A DNA stretch of 12,956 nucleotides from Chloroflexota bacterium (GCA_005882715.1 VBEI01000031.1:1-12956), one strand, 5' to 3'. Shown: positions 1-6,806, counted from the first letter of the stretch. Numbers and translations: made by a program. The notes: generated from the letters alone by a model not told the origin.

Positions 1-412
1 CAACCCGAAGGCCTTCATCCTCCACGCGGCGTCGCTGGGTCAGGCTTTCGCCCATTGCCCAAGATTCCTCGCTGCTGCCTCCCGTAGGAGTAGGGGCCGT
101 GTCTCAGTCCCCTTCTGGCTGGTCGTCCTCTCAGACCAGCTACCCGTCACAGGCTTGGTGGGCCGTTACCTCACCAACAACCTGATAGGACGCAGGCCCC
201 TCCGGTGGCGCCTTGCGGCTTTGCTCCGGGAGGGTCTCACTCCCGGAACCTATGCGGTATTAGCCCTTCTTTCGAAGGGTTATCCCCCACCACTGGACAG
301 GTTACCTACGCGTTACTCAGCCGTCCGCCACTAACCCGAAGGTCCGTGCGACTTGCATGCGTAAGGCGCGCCGCCAGCGTTCGTCCTGAGCCAGGATCAA
401 ACCCTCATCAAA
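1..412 (-). rRNA. rrs: 16S ribosomal RNA, 5' part (runs off left edge)
   Basis: Read on the minus strand, positions 405-386 give the conserved AGGGTTTGATCCTGGCTCAG start of 16S rRNA, and 91-74 give the universal site at E. coli 338-355. Counting from these anchors the mature 5' end is near 412 and the left edge is near E. coli position 428. The gene therefore enters the window with roughly its first quarter and the rest lies to the left. The segment after the 338-355 site (GGAATCTTGGGCAATGGGCG) resembles Dehalococcoidia/SAR202 Chloroflexota as I remember them. One base differs from the usual 27F site (A to G at E. coli 10); it faces U24, so a G-U pair keeps the helix. No protein gene is predicted here. 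Confidence 0.97.
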
Positions 413-573
413 AGACTTCAGGTTCAACCTAGCCTATTCAAGAGCCTCGCACTTCCATCCGCTATTCAGCTGTTAAGGTGCGATCCCACAAGACACAAAA
501 ACCCGCGAGTCCACCCGCTTCCGCGAGCAAGCCTCGCGATGTCGTTCTTTGTTTGGGAACCTACCAACGAGCA

Positions 574-602
574 AGTCTAAACGCCGGGAACACGCGTGTC
601 AA
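574..602 (-). promoter_or_regulatory. rRNA promoter, downstream copy (P2)
   Basis: On the minus strand TTGACA (602-597, a perfect -35) is followed after 17 nt by TAGACT (579-574, four of six to the -10 consensus). The predicted transcript starts near 567, about 155 nt upstream of 16S rRNA. The position, spacing and strength fit a stable-RNA promoter; this is a motif-based prediction. Confidence 0.65.
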
Positions 603-662
603 TCAACAGTGGTCGACTGCCTGGAGCCCTCGTGGCCCCGCGACCGGCGTCTCTGCGTTGGC

Positions 663-674
663 TTTTAAAGAACG
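663..674 (-). promoter_or_regulatory. boxA-like rRNA antitermination site
   Basis: The minus strand reads CGTTCTTTAAAA, nine of twelve matches to the E. coli rrn boxA (TGCTCTTTAACA) including the core TTCTTTAA. It lies about 8 nt downstream of the start predicted for promoter P1, where an rRNA leader would carry the NusB/NusE binding site. The position supports the call; the match is short. Confidence 0.5.
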
Positions 675-688
675 TTTGCTTCGCGGAT

Positions 689-717
689 ATTGTCGCATAC
701 CCCTGGAGGGGAGTCAA
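689..717 (-). promoter_or_regulatory. rRNA promoter, upstream copy (P1)
   Basis: TTGACT (717-712) and GACAAT (694-689) are separated by 17 nt on the minus strand, five of six and four of six to consensus. The predicted start is near 682. The spacer contains a palindrome, CCCCTCCAGGGG (711-700), which could bind a regulator or be chance. Its loop of 2 nt makes it unlikely to be a terminator. Confidence 0.45.
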
Positions 718-750
718 CGGAAGCGGGCGGTTGAAGGTCGGTGCTTAATA

Positions 751-771
751 GTCAGGTGTCAGGTGTCGCTG
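751..771. repeat. Heptanucleotide repeat at tilS 3' end
   Basis: Three consecutive 7-nt units, GTCAGGT, GTCAGGT and GTCGCTG (plus strand). The tilS stop codon (752-754) lies inside the first unit, so the last six codons of tilS are repeat. One of five heptad arrays in the window. Confidence 0.7.
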
Positions 772-2227
772 TGATGTTCCGCCGGGTAGCGACGATGTGG
801 AGTGCCTGTTGTGATTCCGCTGCGAGGGCGAAGCGTTCGTCGATGCAGTGACCGATGACCCAAGCGATCTGGTCGCCTGCGCACAATAGCGGAACGCCGC
901 CGCGCTCCCGGGCGGGGACTTTGGCGTCTACGAGGATATCCTGCAGCTTCTTGTCGCCGCCGAGGCCGAGGGGTCGGAGACGGTCGCCGGGGTGGCGGGA
1001 GCGGATGGTGAGATCGGGGCCGGTGCTGGCGACATCGAGATAGGCTTCCTCGGGACTCGCTTCGCGGAAGCTGCGCGGGATGGGAAGAATCTCTGAGGAG
1101 ATTACCCAACCGCCCGCACGAGTCCTTCCGGGGACGGAAAGCTTCGTCTCCGGGATTTGCCGGGCGGTGGGCACGGGACCGCTATGGATTATCAGCGAGC
1201 GATGGTTAGTTGTAGCCGTCAGACCTGCGGGAAGGGAGTAGCTGCCCGGCGGCTGTTGCAGAGCGTCGCGGAGTGTTTCGACATGAAGCGTTTCCACGTC
1301 GACGGCGGCGCCCCGGGCTTGTTCAAGGGCGAGGCGAATGAGTCTACGGGCCATCGCCGGGTGCGCAGCGAGAAGGTCCCGGCGACTAATAGATACCGCA
1401 CTGGAGGTAATTGATGCGATATCAGAGAAGTATGACCTCGCCAGCTCATCGAGGTAGCCGGACTCGCTCCCGGCGGTGGCCGCGAGGCGGGCAATCGACT
1501 CTTCGATTCGGGGGTTGAAGCGGCGCAGAACGGGCATTAGTTCACCCCGCACGCGATTGCGGGCTGCGATCGGAAGATCATTGGTCGGGTCGGCGCGCGG
1601 CTCGATACCGAGCTCGCGACAGTAACGCTCGGTGTCCCGGCGATAGACTCGCAGGAGCGGGCGGGCCAGGTCAGGGCCGGCGCCGAAGGGCCAGGGAGCC
1701 CTCGCTCGCATACCGGCGAGGCCCTCGAGCCCGGTGCCGCGGATAAGATGAAGGAGCACAGTTTCGGCCTGGTCGTCCATGGTGTGGCCGACGGAAACGC
1801 AGGACGCGGCGCTGGAGAGAGCCTGCTCCCCGAGAAAGGCATAGCGGAGGCGGCGCGCGGTGTCCTCAAGCGAGTGGTGATTGCGGCGGGCGCTTGCCCG
1901 CACATCGGCTGCGCCGGTGACGAGGGGGACACCGAGTGCGCGAGCGACTTCTTTCACGAAGCGGGCATCGTCCCCGGCTTCTCGGCGGGTGCGCAGCATA
2001 TGGTCGAAGTGGGCGACGGTGAGGTCGATCTGAAGCTTCGGGCGAAGCCGGGAGAGGATAGAGAGAAGGGCGGTCGAGTCGGGTCCACCGGAGACGCCAA
2101 CGAGGACACGCTCGCCGGGTGTGAAGATCCGGCTCTTGCGGATCTGGTCCAGTACGCGGCGCTCTAGGGTGGCCGTGAAGCGGGTAGAGCCGGGAGCGAT
2201 GGTCTGGGACTTTGCTTGGAGCGACAT
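752..2227 (-). CDS. tilS: tRNA(Ile)-lysidine synthetase TilS
   Basis: This cytoplasmic enzyme uses ATP to attach lysine to C34 of the tRNA-Ile with anticodon CAU, changing it to lysidine so that it reads AUA and is charged with isoleucine. The 491-residue protein has the N-type ATP pyrophosphatase P-loop SGGPDS at 46-51, the VAHFDHMLR segment at 71-79, and the family signature HTMDDQAET at 148-156 followed by LIRGTGLEGLAGM. The substrate-binding helical part spans about 235-350. A C-terminal TilS_C domain spans about 408-467 (RHPGDRLRPLG, KKLQDILVDAKVP, IGHCIDERFAL). The ATG has no Shine-Dalgarno but sits 11 nt after a TACAAT box. In many bacteria tilS neighbours divIC/ftsB, hpt and ftsH; here only the divIC/ftsB-type gene is present, 399 nt upstream. 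Length is normal and all key motifs are intact. Confidence 0.96.
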   Translation of the reverse strand: MSLQAKSQTIAPGSTRFTATLERRVLDQIRKSRIFTPGERVLVGVSGGPDSTALLSILSRLRPKLQIDLTVAHFDHMLRTRREAGDDARFVKEVARALGVPLVTGAADVRASARRNHHSLEDTARRLRYAFLGEQALSSAASCVSVGHTMDDQAETVLLHLIRGTGLEGLAGMRARAPWPFGAGPDLARPLLRVYRRDTERYCRELGIEPRADPTNDLPIAARNRVRGELMPVLRRFNPRIEESIARLAATAGSESGYLDELARSYFSDIASITSSAVSISRRDLLAAHPAMARRLIRLALEQARGAAVDVETLHVETLRDALQQPPGSYSLPAGLTATTNHRSLIIHSGPVPTARQIPETKLSVPGRTRAGGWVISSEILPIPRSFREASPEEAYLDVASTGPDLTIRSRHPGDRLRPLGLGGDKKLQDILVDAKVPARERGGVPLLCAGDQIAWVIGHCIDERFALAAESQQALHIVATRRNITATPDT

Positions 2228-2238
2228 GGTTCACGTCG

Positions 2239-2244
2239 ATTGTA
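2239..2244 (-). promoter_or_regulatory. -10 box of tilS, nearly leaderless
   Basis: The minus strand reads TACAAT (five of six to TATAAT) with 11 nt to the tilS ATG at 2227. Transcription would start about 4-5 nt before the ATG, and no Shine-Dalgarno is visible. No clear -35 is found at the right distance, so confidence is moderate. Confidence 0.45.
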
Positions 2245-2299
2245 GCGTGAGGCGTCTGCGCGGCTGGCGAACCGCCAGGCTTTCTGTTTGGCAGGTGCT

Positions 2300-2355
2300 A
2301 GATCCCTCGCCTCCACCCCGCTGCAGCCCGCCCCGCTCCGCTCGCTCGGGATGAC
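2300..2355 (-). repeat. Dispersed intergenic repeat, GTCATCCCGAGCG type
   Basis: Read on the minus strand it begins GTCATCCCGAGCGAGC and ends GCGAGGGATCT. This start and end resemble intergenic elements I recall from many environmental genomes (GTCATYCYGAGCG followed by GCGARGGATC). It lies upstream of tilS and codes for nothing. Confidence 0.55.
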
Positions 2356-2537
2356 ATGAGCGCGGTGAGTGCGCGGCACGAGAAGATGCGAATTCGATTG
2401 CGGGCCACTGAGGGCGAGGCATTTCTCGAGGGTAGTGGTGTTCGACGGCGATGGGTGCCTCGCTCCTACACGTTGGCAGACTAGTGCTGTCGCGGTGCGC
2501 AACCCCAGACAGCTGCCCCGCGCGTATGCCCCTCATC

Positions 2538-2600
2538 GGACCCCTTCGCGGAGAGGCGCTAATCCGCGTTCGGGTGTGGTCGTCGCTAAGGATGACGGGC
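2538..2600 (-). repeat. Dispersed intergenic repeat, copy A (pair with 9779-9841)
   Basis: The plus strand from 2576 reads GTGGTCGTCGCT and then AAGGATGACGGG. The same 24-nt block occurs at 9818-9841 with two mismatches. Similarity continues to the left through CCTTCGCG and ATCCGCG, giving about 63 nt of alignable element. It begins about 27 nt downstream of the divIC/ftsB-type stop codon, and a second GTCATCC lies even closer to that stop (near 2611-2617). Confidence 0.65.
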
Positions 2601-2626
2601 GGGTGGGCGGGATGACGCGCTGAGGG

Positions 2627-2983
2627 TCAGCGGATGAGAATGTCCCACCAGAGTTCGGGGTGGGGGTCATCGGGCGGCGGGGTCGGCGCGGGTTGCGAGG
2701 AGATCGCTACGAAGCCGGTCTCTCCTTCGCGGACGAGCCCGAGCTGCTCGCGGGCAGCGGCCTCGACGTATTCGTCTGAGTTGAGATAGTCCTTGAGCGC
2801 TTGGAGACGGTCGTACCGGGCCTGAAGCTCTTGGACTTCGCCACGCAAACGGCCTTCTCGCTGATGGAGCTGGTACGAGCGGACGCCGCCAAGGGCAGCG
2901 GTTACCAGGAAGTAGATGATGACAACCGCGGTAATTAGGACTATCAGCTTGGTTGTCGAGAACGTTGATAAGTGCTTAGACAC
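2627..2983 (-). CDS. Septum formation initiator, DivIC/FtsB family
   Basis: Small bitopic cell-division protein; family members link FtsL and FtsQ/DivIB in the divisome and help recruit or activate septal wall synthesis. The 118-residue protein has a short cytoplasmic N-terminus, one membrane helix at about 13-33 (LIVLITAVVIIYFLV), a coiled coil at about 36-68, and the family segment EYVEAAAREQLGLVREGE at 71-88. A proline-rich tail follows. The start is a GTG at 2983, chosen because AAGGG lies 6 nt upstream and a good promoter lies just before it. It precedes tilS, a frequent arrangement. FtsB and DivIC cannot be told apart from sequence alone, so no symbol is given. Confidence 0.88.
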   Translation of the reverse strand: MSKHLSTFSTTKLIVLITAVVIIYFLVTAALGGVRSYQLHQREGRLRGEVQELQARYDRLQALKDYLNSDEYVEAAAREQLGLVREGETGFVAISSQPAPTPPPDDPHPELWWDILIR

Positions 2984-3004
2984 CTTAGCCCTTAATTGCC
3001 CGAG

Positions 3005-3033
3005 ATAATACCATTCGCGACTTGCTCAGACAA
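3005..3033 (-). promoter_or_regulatory. Promoter of the divIC/ftsB-type gene
   Basis: On the minus strand TTGTCT (3033-3028), a 17-nt spacer and TATTAT (3010-3005) form a sigma70-like promoter, and TG one base before the -10 makes it an extended -10. Transcription would start near 2998, leaving a leader of about 15 nt that contains the AAGGG ribosome site. Confidence 0.65.
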
Positions 3034-3062
3034 CAGTGTAGAACGTGGGCAGCCGGATTAGG

Positions 3063-3683
3063 TTAGCCGATTCGCGCCAGATGGCAGGTATCGTTGAAGC
3101 GGAGCAATCGCCGGCGATCGCCGTTGATCTCCAGACTTGTGATCCCGGCCACGGCATGCCGAAGGCGCCTGAACCCAGAGAGGTTAATCGCGAGGATGTG
3201 AGCGAGGAGGGAGAGGATAACGAAGTTGTGAGTGACAACGCAGATTGCGTCGTCGGGGTGGCGCTCAGCGAGCGAACGGACTGCAGCGGCCGCGCGCTCC
3301 TGCACATCGACGAGCCGTTCGCCGCCCGGCATAGCGTGCCCCGGTCCTTCGTCGGTCACCCAAGCCTCGAGGATGCCGGGATAGCGCTCTCGCACTTCGC
3401 TAAAGGTGAGGCCGTCGAGTTCACCGATATCCATTTCGATGAGCAGTGGTTCGATCTGGACTGCGAGGCCGTGCGCGGAGGCAATCGGCTGCGCCGTATC
3501 AATCGTGCGCGAGAGGGGGCTTGAGTAGACGGCGACGATCGGCTCGGAGCTGAGCGCAACCGCCAGGCGTTCCGCCTGCAAACGGCCGGTCTCATTCAGG
3601 GAAACGTCGGATCGACCGAGCGCCAGTCCCTGGCGGTTGGAGTCGGTCTCGCCGTGGCGCACCAGGAAGATGAGCGTTGTCAG
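3063..3683 (-). CDS. Histidine phosphatase family protein (phosphoglycerate mutase-like)
   Basis: Member of the branch-2H phosphatase superfamily, which uses a phospho-histidine intermediate; substrate unknown. With the CTG start at 3683 the protein has 206 residues. It shows VRHGETDSN (catalytic His10), SSPLSRTIDTA (Arg59), the acidic LLIEMDIGELDGLT segment (around Glu83) and VVTHNF (second catalytic His152). Starting at the first standard codon, GTG 3662, would remove the first beta strand TTLIFL that normally precedes VRHGE. No ATG, GTG or TTG exists in frame upstream. The CTG at 3683 overlaps the preceding stop as CTGA and has GAGGA just upstream, so it is preferred. Such proteins are often annotated as cobC or gpmB; nothing here identifies the substrate. 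Confidence 0.88.
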   Translation of the reverse strand: MTTLIFLVRHGETDSNRQGLALGRSDVSLNETGRLQAERLAVALSSEPIVAVYSSPLSRTIDTAQPIASAHGLAVQIEPLLIEMDIGELDGLTFSEVRERYPGILEAWVTDEGPGHAMPGGERLVDVQERAAAAVRSLAERHPDDAICVVTHNFVILSLLAHILAINLSGFRRLRHAVAGITSLEINGDRRRLLRFNDTCHLARIG

Positions 3684-4372
3684 TAATCCTCGGGCTGGGA
3701 CGCGCGCCGGTAGGCTGAGAGGACGGGCGGAACTTCCTCGAGCGAGAGATGGGTGCGCCGAATTTCAGCTGACGTCAGGCCCAGGGCGGCGGCGACCTGG
3801 TCCGCGCGAGCGGTGTGCTCGGGCTCCGCCCGCAGGCGCATGACGACGACGGTGCAGCCATTTGCCCGGCTCGTCAAGCGGAGATCGAGTATGAGGGGAC
3901 GAAGGTCGTATTCGCGGACCTTCTTCTCGCGGCGGTACTCAGAGGGCAGCGTCGTGGCGTCAAGCATCGAGGATATCGCGCGACGAAGCGCCGCCGGGTC
4001 AACGCCGTCGACGCGCGCTTCGTACTCGGCCCAGCGGACCTGCGACTGAAGAGACGGTGAGTTAGGACCGACCTCCTCAACCGATAACAGCCCGATGCCG
4101 GGGGGTAGGTGCGGGGCCAGCCGCGCCAGCGCCTGTTCGGAGGGGCCCTCAGCTGCGAGCAATACATCGATGAGTTCACAGCCAGAGGTTATGCCGCGAG
4201 GGAGGGGTGCGGCGATGGCAATCCGAGCGGACGGCCGACGGCCCTCGGGAGGGGCCAGCGCAAGGCCGGCGAGCGCGCAGGCTTCTTGCCAGGCCTCAAC
4301 CAGTTCCCGCTGACCGAGATGGCTGGCTTCAGCGTCGAGGCTGTAGCGGAAGCGAAGCCGCTGGCTGTTCAT
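3680..4372 (-). CDS. DUF2344 / TIGR03936-type radical SAM-linked protein
   Basis: The 230-residue protein matches the family in which an N-terminal RLRFRYSLDAEASHLGQREL block (residues 5-24) is followed by a conserved APLPRGITSGCELIDVLL segment (about 54-71). In many bacteria this domain is fused to, or encoded right after, a B12-binding radical SAM protein; its own function is unknown to me. Here it stands alone: no radical SAM gene is in the window, and the phosphatase gene overlaps its 3' end by 4 nt. The ATG start has no Shine-Dalgarno; the 79 nt upstream contain a heptad repeat array. The family assignment rests on the N-terminal motif. Confidence 0.8.
   Translation of the reverse strand: MNSQRLRFRYSLDAEASHLGQRELVEAWQEACALAGLALAPPEGRRPSARIAIAAPLPRGITSGCELIDVLLAAEGPSEQALARLAPHLPPGIGLLSVEEVGPNSPSLQSQVRWAEYEARVDGVDPAALRRAISSMLDATTLPSEYRREKKVREYDLRPLILDLRLTSRANGCTVVVMRLRAEPEHTARADQVAAALGLTSAEIRRTHLSLEEVPPVLSAYRRASQPEDY
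3681..3691 (-). promoter_or_regulatory. Ribosome site and coupled CTG start of the phosphatase
   Basis: The minus strand reads GAGGATTACTGA: a Shine-Dalgarno-like GAGGA, three bases, then CTG whose last two bases are part of the upstream gene's TGA stop. The 4-nt overlap (3680-3683) is the same geometry as the usual ATGA coupling. The spacing is tight, but no such purine tract precedes the alternative GTG at 3662. Confidence 0.55.
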
Positions 4373-4383
4373 CGGACAAAGAA

Positions 4384-4418
4384 ACGGGAAATGGGAAGGG
4401 AGATAGCAGAAAGAGGAA
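4384..4418. repeat. Degenerate heptanucleotide repeat upstream of the DUF2344 gene
   Basis: Five successive 7-nt units on the plus strand: ACGGGAA, ATGGGAA, GGGAGAT, AGCAGAA, AGAGGAA. The period is 7 although the units have drifted. It fills much of the 79-nt gap between the CNNM/CBS gene and the DUF2344 gene. Confidence 0.5.
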
Positions 4419-4451
4419 GTGGGGGGAGACTCGAAGCGACGTTCGCCATAC

Positions 4452-5768
4452 CTAGATGCGGGTTACAGTTACCTCCTCGACCTTGTGGCCGAGGACGCGA
4501 GTCACCGATATGCCCAGCCCGTTGTGTGTGAATTGCTCTCCTTCCCGGGGAATGTGGCCGAGACGGCTGAGGACGAAGCCGGCGACAGTTTCGTAATCGC
4601 CCTCAGGCAAGTTCAGACCTAGTTGCTCATTGGCGTCATGGATGGTCATCCCGGCGTCGATCTGAAAGGTATGCTCGTCGACGGTGACGAACTCATCTTC
4701 GTGGCGGCGAAGCTCATCGCTTACGTAACCGACAAGCTCCTCGAGCAACATTTCGAGAGTCACGATGCCTGCCGTGCCGCCGTACTCGTCCACCACGATT
4801 GCCATCTGGTGACCGGCGCGCTGCATCTCGAAGAAGAGCGTGCCGACCAGCTTCGTCTCGGGCGTGAACATCGCAGGTCGCATGGCGAGGTCAATGGGGG
4901 AGTCCTCTGTGAGCTGTCCCTCAGCGACGCCGCGGAGCACGTCTTTTATGCCGACGATGCCGACGACGTTGTCCTGAGAATTCTCGAACACGGGAAAGCG
5001 GGAATGGGGAGTTTCAGCGAACGTTCTGTAGAAGTCACGAATCGCCGTGCCTCGCTCGAGCCAGACGACCTCGGTACGGGGGATCATCACTTCGTTCACG
5101 CGCCTGTCACCGAACTGGAAGACGCTGGCGAGGAGTTTCGCCTCTTCACTCTCGAGAACGCCGGCCTCGGCGCTCTGAGAGACGAGCAGGTTGATCTCTT
5201 CCGCGGTGTGGACGCTGTGTGCGATGCCGTCAGCGGGCCGCAGGCCGAACGGGCGGAGGGTGATGTTCGCTAGTGCGTTCAACAGCCAAATGGCCGGCCA
5301 GAAAGAATAGCGAAAGGCCTGCGTCGGTGCCGCGGTGAGCAAGGCAATGCGTTCGGGCTGGCGCAGTGCGAGGACCTTGGGCGCCTGCTCGCCGAGCACG
5401 ATGTGCATGGCCGTAATTAAAGCGAAAGCGACGGGCACGGCCACTGTGTGGGCGGCCGGCGCGCTTCCACCCTTCGGGAGAAAACTGAATGCGGGCTCGA
5501 TGAGGTCTGCGAGGAGGGGCTCTCCGACAAAGCCGAGGCCAATGCTGGCCATGGTGATGCCGAGCTGAGCAGCGGCGAGGAAGTTGCCGAGGTCGTTGAG
5601 GGAGCGGCGGACGACAGCCGCCACGGGGTTGCCCTGGGCAGCAAGGTTGTCGATCCGTGCGCGGCGAGTCGTGACGATTGCGAATTCGGCCGCGACAAAG
5701 AGACCGTTGGCCGCAACTAGCGCCAAAACGAGGACGAGGCGCCCTGATATTGAAAAAACGTCGTCCAT
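4452..5768 (-). CDS. CNNM/CBS-domain membrane protein (CorC/HlyC 'hemolysin' family)
   Basis: The 438-residue inner-membrane protein has the order typical of this family. A DUF21/CNNM transmembrane domain covers about 1-190 (NGLFVAAEFAIVTTRRARI at 21-39, AAQLGITMASIGLGFVGEP at 66-84, HIVLGEQAPK at 122-131). A CBS pair covers about 222-347 (VMIPRTEV at 227-234, SRFPVFE, GIVGIKDVL, VVDEYGGTAGIVTLEMLLEE). A CorC_HlyC domain covers about 358-438 (AGMTIHDANEQLGLNLPEGDYETVAGFVL region). Relatives are implicated in Mg2+ or Co2+ export and the CBS pair senses adenine nucleotides; the older name hemolysin is misleading. An in-frame TAG lies directly before the ATG, which fixes the start. It has its own extended -10 promoter and no Shine-Dalgarno. 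Confidence 0.93.
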   Translation of the reverse strand: MDDVFSISGRLVLVLALVAANGLFVAAEFAIVTTRRARIDNLAAQGNPVAAVVRRSLNDLGNFLAAAQLGITMASIGLGFVGEPLLADLIEPAFSFLPKGGSAPAAHTVAVPVAFALITAMHIVLGEQAPKVLALRQPERIALLTAAPTQAFRYSFWPAIWLLNALANITLRPFGLRPADGIAHSVHTAEEINLLVSQSAEAGVLESEEAKLLASVFQFGDRRVNEVMIPRTEVVWLERGTAIRDFYRTFAETPHSRFPVFENSQDNVVGIVGIKDVLRGVAEGQLTEDSPIDLAMRPAMFTPETKLVGTLFFEMQRAGHQMAIVVDEYGGTAGIVTLEMLLEELVGYVSDELRRHEDEFVTVDEHTFQIDAGMTIHDANEQLGLNLPEGDYETVAGFVLSRLGHIPREGEQFTHNGLGISVTRVLGHKVEEVTVTRI

Positions 5769-5805
5769 CTAAGATGGGGCCGGTGCGTGACCGACCCCGC
5801 GTAGG

Positions 5806-5814
5806 ATTATAGCA
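5806..5814 (-). promoter_or_regulatory. Extended -10 promoter of the CNNM/CBS gene
   Basis: The minus strand reads TGCTATAAT: a perfect TATAAT (5811-5806) with TG one base upstream. No good -35 is seen, as is usual for extended -10 promoters. The start would be near 5798 with a leader of about 30 nt. It lies just downstream of the heptad array at 5825-5852 and the meaB stop. Confidence 0.65.
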
Positions 5815-5824
5815 TTGGGTGGGT

Positions 5825-5852
5825 AGGTGTTAGGTCCTAGGGGTTAGCTATA
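5825..5852. repeat. Heptanucleotide repeat at meaB 3' end
   Basis: Four 7-nt units on the plus strand: AGGTGTT, AGGTCCT, AGGGGTT, AGCTATA. The meaB stop codon (5837-5839) and its last four or five codons lie inside the array. Confidence 0.65.
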
Positions 5853-6772
5853 AGCTGCTCGGCAGCCGTGTGAGGGTCCAGCTCGCGCTCGACGATTGCG
5901 TCAACGAGTGTGTCGAGGCGGCCGTTGGATTCGGCGGCGGACAGGAGGCCCGATAAGAGCTCGGCCTGGGCGGCGGCGAGGAGCTGGCGGCGAGCGCGCT
6001 GGCGGCGCATCTTTTCGAGACGGCCGGAGGATTGGAGGTAGGCGCGGTGATTGTCGATCGCTTCTAGGAGCTTGGTGACTCCCTCGCCCTTGTGAGAGAC
6101 GGTCTTGATGATCGGGACTTCCCATCCCTCGTAGCGGGCGAGGTCCATGAAGATGTGAAGCTGTTTGAAGACTGCCTCGGCCGCAGGCAAGTCGGCCTTG
6201 TTAACCACCAGAATGTCGGCTATCTCGAGGATTCCGGCCTTGATGGCCTGCATATCGTCGCCGGCGCCGGGGATATTGATGACGACCGTCGTGTGGGCCG
6301 TGTCCGCGATCTCGACTTCATCCTGGCCGGCGCCGACGGTCTCGACGAGGACGACGTCCTTGCCGCACGCGTCGAGCACGGTGACTACGTCGTTCGTCGC
6401 GGCGGCGAGCCCACCCAGCGCACCGCGCGTGGCCATGCTGCGAATAAAGACCTCGGGGTCCGAGGTCAGATCCTGCATGCGGATGCGGTCGCCCAAGATG
6501 GCGCCGTGAGAGAACGGACTCGTAGGGTCGATTACCACAATACCAATGCTCCGTCCCTGGTTGCGGTACTCGCGGGCCAGAGCGCCGAGGAGAGTGCTCT
6601 TGCCGGAGCCGGTGGGCCCCGTGACGCCGACGATGTGCGCACGGCCACTATGAGGAAAGAGCGAGCGGAGGGCTTCCCGCGCCTCCGGGTACCCGTTCTC
6701 AACCCAAGTGAGGATGCGGGTAAGGGCGCGACGATCGCCTTCGAGGACGCGCTGGGCGATGTCTTCGCTCAT
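5837..6772 (-). CDS. meaB: Methylmalonyl-CoA mutase-associated GTPase MeaB
   Basis: G3E-class GTPase that gates delivery of adenosylcobalamin to methylmalonyl-CoA mutase and protects the enzyme from inactivation. The 311-residue protein shows Walker A GPTGSGKS at 52-59, the family block DPTSPFSHGAILGDRIRM (82-99), RSMATRGALGGL (111-122), ETVGAGQDEVEIAD at 144-157 (switch region) and the guanine-specificity motif NKAD at 191-194. Length is normal. It follows the B12-binding subunit gene mcmA2 after a 157-nt gap in the same direction, so its client is encoded next door. The start region lies in an imperfect palindrome that resembles the dispersed repeat of this genome (listed separately). The codons before the stop are in a heptad repeat. 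Confidence 0.96.
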   Translation of the reverse strand: MSEDIAQRVLEGDRRALTRILTWVENGYPEAREALRSLFPHSGRAHIVGVTGPTGSGKSTLLGALAREYRNQGRSIGIVVIDPTSPFSHGAILGDRIRMQDLTSDPEVFIRSMATRGALGGLAAATNDVVTVLDACGKDVVLVETVGAGQDEVEIADTAHTTVVINIPGAGDDMQAIKAGILEIADILVVNKADLPAAEAVFKQLHIFMDLARYEGWEVPIIKTVSHKGEGVTKLLEAIDNHRAYLQSSGRLEKMRRQRARRQLLAAAQAELLSGLLSAAESNGRLDTLVDAIVERELDPHTAAEQLIANP

Positions 6773-6795
6773 TCCTTCGATACCTCAGGATGAGC
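6767..6795 (-). promoter_or_regulatory. Palindrome covering the meaB ribosome site and start codon
   Basis: The minus strand reads GCTCATCC, a 12-nt middle, then GGAATGAGC, so the arms pair with one bulged base. The meaB ATG is in the right arm and the candidate Shine-Dalgarno GAGG lies in the loop, 10 nt before the ATG. Folding would occlude the start codon. The sequence resembles the dispersed GTCATCCTGAG element. Confidence 0.5.
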
Positions 6796-6806
6796 GGGGC
6801 GGTGCA

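Larger units (their letters stand above)
413..751 (-). other. rRNA operon leader and promoter region, no protein gene
   Basis: The 339 nt between tilS and 16S rRNA contain no credible coding sequence. On the minus strand I see two sigma70-like promoters about 115 nt apart and a boxA-like antitermination sequence (listed separately). tilS points the same way and I see no hairpin with a T-run between its stop codon and the first promoter, so some read-through from tilS into the rRNA operon is possible. A second, weaker boxA-like match lies at 435-446 (GGCTCTTGAATA), about 23 nt upstream of the mature 16S end. Confidence 0.7.
2228..2626 (-). other. Intergenic gap with dispersed repeats, no gene
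   Basis: This 399-nt gap between the divIC/ftsB-type gene and tilS holds two dispersed repeat elements (2300-2355 and 2538-2600). Between them, about 2360-2530 shows no convincing gene, tRNA or riboswitch. Short open frames here read through the repeats and match no family I know. Confidence 0.6.

Noticed and set aside
700..711. CCCCTCCAGGGG as terminator of tilS
   Set aside because: The loop would be only 2 nt and no T-run follows on the minus strand.
2404..2412. GCCACTG as a possible part of a cobalamin riboswitch
   Set aside because: The other conserved blocks, including the B12 box, are absent, and it is not upstream of a B12 gene. No riboswitch was found before mcmA1, mcmA2 or meaB either.
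2369..2623. Plus-strand open frame in the tilS upstream gap
   Set aside because: Its C-terminal part only translates the dispersed repeat, and the rest has no recognisable motif.
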